The notes beneath the pieces are model-generated. The model did not search any database. It was given only the letters and a program-made list of their open reading frames with translations, and had not been told where the DNA came from. A stretch of DNA of 64,000 nt from Bacteroidota bacterium (GTDB taxonomy: Bacteria > Bacteroidota > Bacteroidia > Sphingobacteriales > Sphingobacteriaceae), in NCBI GenBank assembly GCA_026224775.1, contig JAMFRP010000033.1, positions 1 through 64,000 on the forward strand, read 5' to 3'. Position 1 is the first letter of the stretch. Each line of letters opens with the position of its first letter. Positions 59,580-64,000 of this stretch are shown piece by piece. The translations under genes and the position numbers were made by a program.

Positions 59580-60809
59580 TTACTTACCTAATTTCTTTTT
59601 CAGGTTTTCATCTATCGCTTCTAAAAATTCTTCGGTGTACAGGTAATCAGTACCATGCTCAACCTTTGGTTTTATAGTGATGGCCAAATCTTTAGTCATT
59701 TTGCCGCTTTCAACGGTTTCAATACAAACTTCTTCTAAAGCCTTGCAGAAATCGATCAATTCCTGGTTGTTATCTAACAAGCCACGGAACTCTAAACCAC
59801 GTGTCCATGCAAAAATTGACGCGATAGGGTTAGTTGATGTTGGCCTGCCTGCCTGGTGCTCGCGGTAGTGGCGGGTTACCGTACCGTGTGCAGCTTCAGC
59901 TTCCATTACAGTACCATCTGGTGTAACCAAAGTCGAAGTCATCAAACCTAATGAACCAAAGCCTTGCGCTACGGTGTCCGATTGTACGTCGCCATCATAG
60001 TTTTTACAAGCCCAAACAAAGTTACCGTTCCATTTTAATGCAGAAGCAACCATGTCGTCAATTAAACGGTGCTCATAGGTAATGCCTGCATCAGCAAATT
60101 TTTGTTTGTAATCGTTTTGGTAGATCTCTTCAAAAATATCTTTAAAACGACCATCATATTTTTTAAGAATGGTGTTTTTAGTAGACAGATATAAAGGCCA
60201 GCCTTTCATTAATGCCTGGTTAAAGCAAGCATGCGCAAATCCTCTGATAGACTCATCAGTATTGTACATAGCTAAAGCGACACCATCGCCTTTAAAGTTA
60301 AATACTTCAAATGATTGCTCAGGGCTGCCATCTTCAGGAGTGAATTTTATAGTAAGCTTACCTTTTCCTTTAGTTAAAAAGTCGGTAGCGCGGTATTGGT
60401 CACCAAAAGCGTGACGGCCGATGCAAATAGGAGCTGTCCAGTTTGGAACCAAACGAGGAACATTGTTCATCACGATAGGTTCACGGAAAACAGTACCATC
60501 TAAAATATTACGGATAGTTCCATTAGGCGATTTCCACATTTGTTTCAAGCCAAACTCTTCAACACGTGCTTCATCAGGAGTAATGGTAGCGCATTTAATA
60601 CCTACGCCATATTGCTTTATCGCGTTAGCAGCGTCAATAGTTACCTGATCGTTGGTTTCATCACGATACTCTAAACCAAGGTCGTAGTATTTAATATCTA
60701 CATCAAGATAAGGAACAATCAGTTTATCTTTAATGAATTTCCATATAATGCGGGTCATTTCGTCCCCATCCAGCTCAACTACCGGATTTGCTACTTTAAT
60801 TTTTGACAT
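59580..60809 (-). CDS. icd: NADP-dependent isocitrate dehydrogenase (eukaryote-like type)
   Basis: Icd oxidises isocitrate to 2-oxoglutarate in the TCA cycle, producing NADPH. The 409-residue length and the motifs VELDGDEMTRIIW, SPNGTIRNILDGTVFREPI, GRHAFGDQYRATD, DDMVASALKW and EAAHGTVTRHYREHQ with NPIASIFAWTRGL match the homodimeric IDH1/IDH2-like class rather than the E. coli class. The -7 box TATATTTG lies 27 bp upstream. A strong terminator separates it from manA. Confidence 0.97.
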   Translation of the reverse strand: MSKIKVANPVVELDGDEMTRIIWKFIKDKLIVPYLDVDIKYYDLGLEYRDETNDQVTIDAANAIKQYGVGIKCATITPDEARVEEFGLKQMWKSPNGTIRNILDGTVFREPIVMNNVPRLVPNWTAPICIGRHAFGDQYRATDFLTKGKGKLTIKFTPEDGSPEQSFEVFNFKGDGVALAMYNTDESIRGFAHACFNQALMKGWPLYLSTKNTILKKYDGRFKDIFEEIYQNDYKQKFADAGITYEHRLIDDMVASALKWNGNFVWACKNYDGDVQSDTVAQGFGSLGLMTSTLVTPDGTVMEAEAAHGTVTRHYREHQAGRPTSTNPIASIFAWTRGLEFRGLLDNNQELIDFCKALEEVCIETVESGKMTKDLAITIKPKVEHGTDYLYTEEFLEAIDENLKKKLGK

Positions 60810-60836
60810 TGTTAAATCCTATTTATTTAATGGATT

Positions 60837-60844
60837 CAAATATA
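60837..60844 (-). promoter_or_regulatory. icd promoter -7 box
   Basis: TATATTTG on the minus strand is a full TAnnTTTG match, 27 bp before the ATG. Confidence 0.6.
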
Positions 60845-60973
60845 TAAAATTGAGCTTACCTGTTTTATCAAATACAAGTAATAACTGAAATATTTCTTTT
60901 AATCGCCCGTTTTTAAATGATTGGTACTATTTATGCTGTCAATGTAAACATTCATAATCTCAACATACACAAA

Positions 60974-61681
60974 ATGACTAACACTATGGTTAAATCATTT
61001 ATCGTAACAACTGTTATTTGCCTCTTCGCCTTAACATCAAAAGCACAATTAGGCTACATGTACTCTCCATTAGATTTAGGTGTAGCCGGCACTGTAAATA
61101 CTGTTTATGGTGATGCCAAAACACAACAGAATAAGTTTTCCGGTGATGTTTCCCTTAGCTACAATCAAACACCGTTTGTAAATTATGTTTTTGATTTCCA
61201 GGCAGGTAACCTATCAGGTGGTAATATACAAAAAGACGTTCACAGCAGTCAGTTTTCTAATAACTACACGGCGTATACAGGCCGGGCACAGCTACAATTA
61301 GGTGAAATTACAGATTATTCGCAAAGTGTAATCGCAAATGCTTTTAAAAACCTGTATCTGTCCACGGGGGTAGGTTTTATTGCTAATGATGCATCTGCGG
61401 TTCACTATGTAGTATCTCAGGGGAATCCTTATGCTTCTACCCAAAGTAACTCAATCGAAGCATTTATACCCGTACGCATTGGATATGAATTCAAATTATT
61501 TAATGCTTACAACGAACCAACAATTAAATTTGATTTGGCCTATCAAACCAATTATGTTTTGGGCGATGAAATAGATGCTTTAAAATTGGGTAAGAGTAAT
61601 GATATTTTTACGCAGTTTTCATTAGGGGTTAAATTTGCCATAGGCACCCCAACTTCATACCGAAAACAAATAAGTTATTAA
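60974..61681 (+). CDS. outer-membrane protein of unknown function
   Basis: A 235-residue protein with a signal peptide (MVKSFIVTTVICLFALTSKAQ) and a beta-rich mature part of alternating hydrophobic strands with aromatic residues (for example VSLSYNQTPFVNYVFDFQAGNLSGG, IKFDLAYQTNYVLG, FTQFSLGVKFAIG), suggesting a small outer-membrane barrel. Met 60974 is the start that puts the signal peptide near the N-terminus; the frame continues upstream to another Met at 60917. Function unknown. Confidence 0.7.
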   Translation: MTNTMVKSFIVTTVICLFALTSKAQLGYMYSPLDLGVAGTVNTVYGDAKTQQNKFSGDVSLSYNQTPFVNYVFDFQAGNLSGGNIQKDVHSSQFSNNYTAYTGRAQLQLGEITDYSQSVIANAFKNLYLSTGVGFIANDASAVHYVVSQGNPYASTQSNSIEAFIPVRIGYEFKLFNAYNEPTIKFDLAYQTNYVLGDEIDALKLGKSNDIFTQFSLGVKFAIGTPTSYRKQISY

Positions 61682-61742
61682 ATTATTACCAAACATACTT
61701 TGGCAAGGTTTTAGTACATTTATATACATTAACTAAAAACCT

Positions 61743-62165
61743 ATGATTAACGACAGTACAGATCCGGTTTTCGATGATGAAAGCGTGGATAGGGACAGAA
61801 CCCTTAAAGACGAGTTAGGCGAAACAATTGACGAAGAGCAATTGAAATACAATGCCGACGATAATAGCTATGAGTACGATGTAAAAAGCGATAACCCGGA
61901 TTATGATCATCCTGACCCGTACAAAACATCTGCTAAAAATGGCGAGGATATGAACTCCACTTACGACGAGGCAAACCCTTATGATACAACTGACGAATAC
62001 ATTCCTAATGAGTCGCTTGAAACAGATGTCGACAAATTAGCTATGCATGTTGAAGGCAACGAAGCCGTAGAAGTTGACCCGATTGATGAGCTTTTATCAC
62101 ACACACCCGAAGATGATCGCGATGATCTGGATGAAGAAGGTTATCCGAAAAACGACAGAAGATAA
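61743..62165 (+). CDS. very acidic low-complexity protein
   Basis: A 140-residue protein rich in Asp, Glu, Asn and Tyr throughout (DNSYEYDVKSDNPDYDHPDPY, PEDDRDDLDEEGYPKNDRR), probably disordered. No domain or family is recognised and no signal peptide is present. A clear terminator hairpin follows at 62184-62216, which supports a real transcript. It could be a nucleic-acid-mimicking or ion-binding protein, but that is speculation. Confidence 0.7.
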   Translation: MINDSTDPVFDDESVDRDRTLKDELGETIDEEQLKYNADDNSYEYDVKSDNPDYDHPDPYKTSAKNGEDMNSTYDEANPYDTTDEYIPNESLETDVDKLAMHVEGNEAVEVDPIDELLSHTPEDDRDDLDEEGYPKNDRR

Positions 62166-62183
62166 ACAACCTCAACTATAAAG

Positions 62184-62216
62184 AAAGCGCCCGCTTTGTT
62201 ATAAAACGGGCGCTTT
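62184..62216. terminator. strong terminator hairpin between the acidic protein and dnaX
   Basis: AAAGCGCCCG pairs with CGGGCGCTTT, with a T-rich tail on the plus strand; the complement also has A/T-rich flanks, so it may serve both convergent genes. Confidence 0.85.
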
Positions 62217-62241
62217 TATTTTTATAAAGAATATCTCCTGC

Positions 62242-64000
62242 TTAATCAAAGTCGAGATTAAAACGTTTTTTCAATTCAAGAAGCTGTGGGTTTTTTGCTG
62301 CCATGTACTGGAATTTTTCCAGGTTGGTATATGGCCGTTTTACAACCACTTTCTCATCAATCCGGGCGTTAAGTTCAATACCAAAGTTCTTTAAAGTAGT
62401 ACGTAAAAAGTTCAGGATGTTTGGTCGTTCGTTCCTGAAATCCTTTTCCTGCACCTTAGTGCCTACCGCTATTTCAAACTCATATGGGCGAATCATAACA
62501 GGTGCATCACCCGTAAAAATACTCAGCGCATTATGCTTGCCTTCCGTTTTTAGTTTCGCGGCATACTCACTCCAGCATTTTAAAAAGTCGACTGTGGTAA
62601 AATCTTCCCGTGCGTCACCTTTTATATAAGGGTCTTCCTCCTCTTCGAGTGTTGCAGCTTCCTGTATTTTACCCCAATCTTTTAAAGATGGTATTTTTAT
62701 TGAAGTAGCCGCTGTATGTTGATTAGGAATGAAAACTTTTGGTTTTTCGGCAACTGGCGCTTCGCTAACAATAGCAGCAGGGGGCTTTGCCTCAACTTTA
62801 TTTGCTGTATAATTTGTAGGAGCTTCGCTTAAAATAGGTGTTGTAGCAGGTTCGGCTTGCGGTGCCACGGGTTCTGCTTTTACTGCGGAATCAGGTTTTT
62901 TTTTTAATTGCCCTTCGGGCGAAGGCATTGCGTTTAGTGGCGTAGTGGCCAAATTAAAGGCCGATACTAAGTGACACATTTTGAGCAATGCCAGTTCTAC
63001 CTGCAATCGCTGGTTTTTACTGAGCTTATAACTCAAATCGCATTGGTTGGCAATATTCATTGCCGATAGCAGGAACGACACCGTTGATGCCTGCGATTGT
63101 TGCAGATATTTGGTTTTTATGCCCTCGCTAACTTCTAACAATTTCAGTGTAGCGGCATCTTTACCCACCAATAAATTACGCAAATGCTCCGACAGTCCGG
63201 ATATAAAGTGCGCGCCATCAAAACCATTATTTAATATCTCATCAAACAACAGCAGTGTATTAGCGGTATCTTCTTTTAATAAACTATCGGTTACATTAAA
63301 ATAGTAATCATAATCCAATATGTTCAGGTTGTCGATTACCGAACGGTAGGTAACATTACCACCTGAAAAACTCACGATCTGGTCGAACATCGACAAGGCA
63401 TCCCTTAAACCGCCATCCGCTTTTTGGGCGATGATATGCAGGCCATCAGGTTCATAGCTTATATCTTCTTTTTTAGCAATTGATGCCAGGTGGTTAGCCA
63501 TATCCTCTACCCTGATCCTGTTAAAATCAAATATCTGGCAGCGGGACAATATGGTTGGTAGTATTTTATGCTTCTCGGTAGTAGCTAAAATAAATATGGC
63601 ATAATGCGGTGGTTCTTCCAGCGTTTTCAGAAAAGCGTTAAACGCCGCCTGCGATAGCATGTGCACCTCATCAATAATATATACTTTATACCTAACACCT
63701 TGTGGCGGTATGCGCACCTGCTCAATCAAACTGCGTATATCATCAACCGAGTTGTTTGACGCGGCATCCAGTTCATGAACGTTAAAGGAGTTGCCGTTAA
63801 GGAATGAGCGGCAGGAATCACAAGTTCCGCAGGCCTCGCCATTGGGCTGTAAATTGGTACAGTTTATTGTTTTTGCAAGGATACGGGCACAGGTAGTTTT
63901 ACCCACACCACGCGGCCCGCAAAATAAAAATGCCTGTGCCAGCTGATTATTTTTAATAGCGTTTTTAAGCGTATTAGTTATATGCTGCTGGCCTACAACA
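62242..64000 (-). CDS. dnaX: DNA polymerase III gamma/tau subunit (5' end outside window)
   Basis: DnaX is the clamp-loader motor subunit. The frame stays open to base 64000, where the sequence GQQHITNTLKNAIKNNQLA is already coding, so about 20 N-terminal residues are missing. Walker A is GPRGVGKTT (GTG codon at 63906, an internal Val, not a start). The zinc-site Cys cluster CGTCDSC, Walker B VYIIDEVHML and SRC sensor follow. After domain III comes a Pro/Ala-rich linker (residues about 345-400 of the visible part) and a C-terminal tau-specific region. A run of ten A residues sits at the start of the linker. Confidence 0.97.
   Translation of the reverse strand, partial: VVGQQHITNTLKNAIKNNQLAQAFLFCGPRGVGKTTCARILAKTINCTNLQPNGEACGTCDSCRSFLNGNSFNVHELDAASNNSVDDIRSLIEQVRIPPQGVRYKVYIIDEVHMLSQAAFNAFLKTLEEPPHYAIFILATTEKHKILPTILSRCQIFDFNRIRVEDMANHLASIAKKEDISYEPDGLHIIAQKADGGLRDALSMFDQIVSFSGGNVTYRSVIDNLNILDYDYYFNVTDSLLKEDTANTLLLFDEILNNGFDGAHFISGLSEHLRNLLVGKDAATLKLLEVSEGIKTKYLQQSQASTVSFLLSAMNIANQCDLSYKLSKNQRLQVELALLKMCHLVSAFNLATTPLNAMPSPEGQLKKKPDSAVKAEPVAPQAEPATTPILSEAPTNYTANKVEAKPPAAIVSEAPVAEKPKVFIPNQHTAATSIKIPSLKDWGKIQEAATLEEEEDPYIKGDAREDFTTVDFLKCWSEYAAKLKTEGKHNALSIFTGDAPVMIRPYEFEIAVGTKVQEKDFRNERPNILNFLRTTLKNFGIELNARIDEKVVVKRPYTNLEKFQYMAAKNPQLLELKKRFNLDFD
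62896..62905 (-). promoter_or_regulatory. dnaX: A10 slippery run in dnaX
   Basis: Coding strand reads tta aaa aaa aaa cct, giving Leu-Lys-Lys-Lys-Pro. A one-base backward slip leads to acc tga, an immediate stop, and a one-base forward slip leads to a stop after four codons. Either slip gives a short gamma-like protein ending after domain III. Confidence 0.6.

Noticed and set aside
1..64000. tRNA, rRNA or insertion sequence
   Set aside because: I saw no cloverleaf, rRNA block or transposase frame in the window; this is by eye only.

Overview
The window looks like a contiguous piece of chromosome from a Bacteroidota bacterium, most probably Sphingobacteriaceae (Mucilaginibacter/Pedobacter-like). 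The reasons are: repeated TAnnTTTG promoter -7 boxes just upstream of starts, the form of the mreBCD-mrdA-rodA operon, many SusD-era-style short lipoproteins, LytTR two-component genes, LpxR, a eukaryote-type NADP-isocitrate dehydrogenase, and dispersed palindromic intergenic repeats. The species call is inference; no rRNA or tRNA gene was seen. I saw no insertion sequence, phage or CRISPR array.

Layout. 1-1.5 kb: an ABC-2 exporter (ATPase plus a permease cut by the window edge). 2-3.3 kb: two small unknown genes. 3.7-12 kb: housekeeping metabolism (carA, panB, an RluA-type pseudouridine synthase, a YiaK-like dehydrogenase, purN, purH), with a small AT-rich gene pair inserted between purN and purH. 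12-17.8 kb: the cell-elongation operon mreB-mreC-mreD-mrdA-rodA. 17.7-25 kb: an acidic linker protein, tdk, a lone receiver protein, a GH13 lipoprotein, a membrane histidine kinase and a zinc-dependent phospholipase C-like protein. 25.2-31 kb: a compact second type II fatty-acid synthase locus (KR, DH, ACP, KS, ER, phosphopantetheinyl transferase, alpha/beta hydrolase, acyltransferase), the strongest specialised-metabolism candidate. 31-36 kb: a TPR protein, an LpxR-like deacylase and a GH31 alpha-glucosidase. 36.2-38.2 kb: aguB and aguA, converting agmatine to putrescine. 39.5-42.7 kb: a LiaF-like/LytS/LytTR stress-sensing operon with a pair of direct repeats upstream. 44.2-49.5 kb: a three-gene RND efflux system. 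50.6 kb: a protein strikingly like eukaryotic sphingolipid delta-4 desaturase (DES1). 53.5-56.7 kb: a VWA/AAA ATPase pair with a glyoxalase-fold gene between. 56.9-58.4 kb: a UbiA-like prenyltransferase and a methyltransferase. 58.5-64 kb: manA, icd, an outer-membrane protein, an acidic protein and dnaX (cut at its 5' end), which carries an A10 slippery run.

The intergenic spaces are unusually rich in palindromic repeats. At least nine full copies and two solo arms of related 80-95 bp palindromes with ends like GTCATTGCGAGG or GTCATTCTGA are present, together with a second family of GC-rich hairpin pairs.

The findings I rate highest are the dedicated fatty-acid synthase locus, the bacterial DES1-like desaturase, the dnaX slippage site, the 21-bp-spaced direct repeats upstream of the LytTR operon, and the repeat families.
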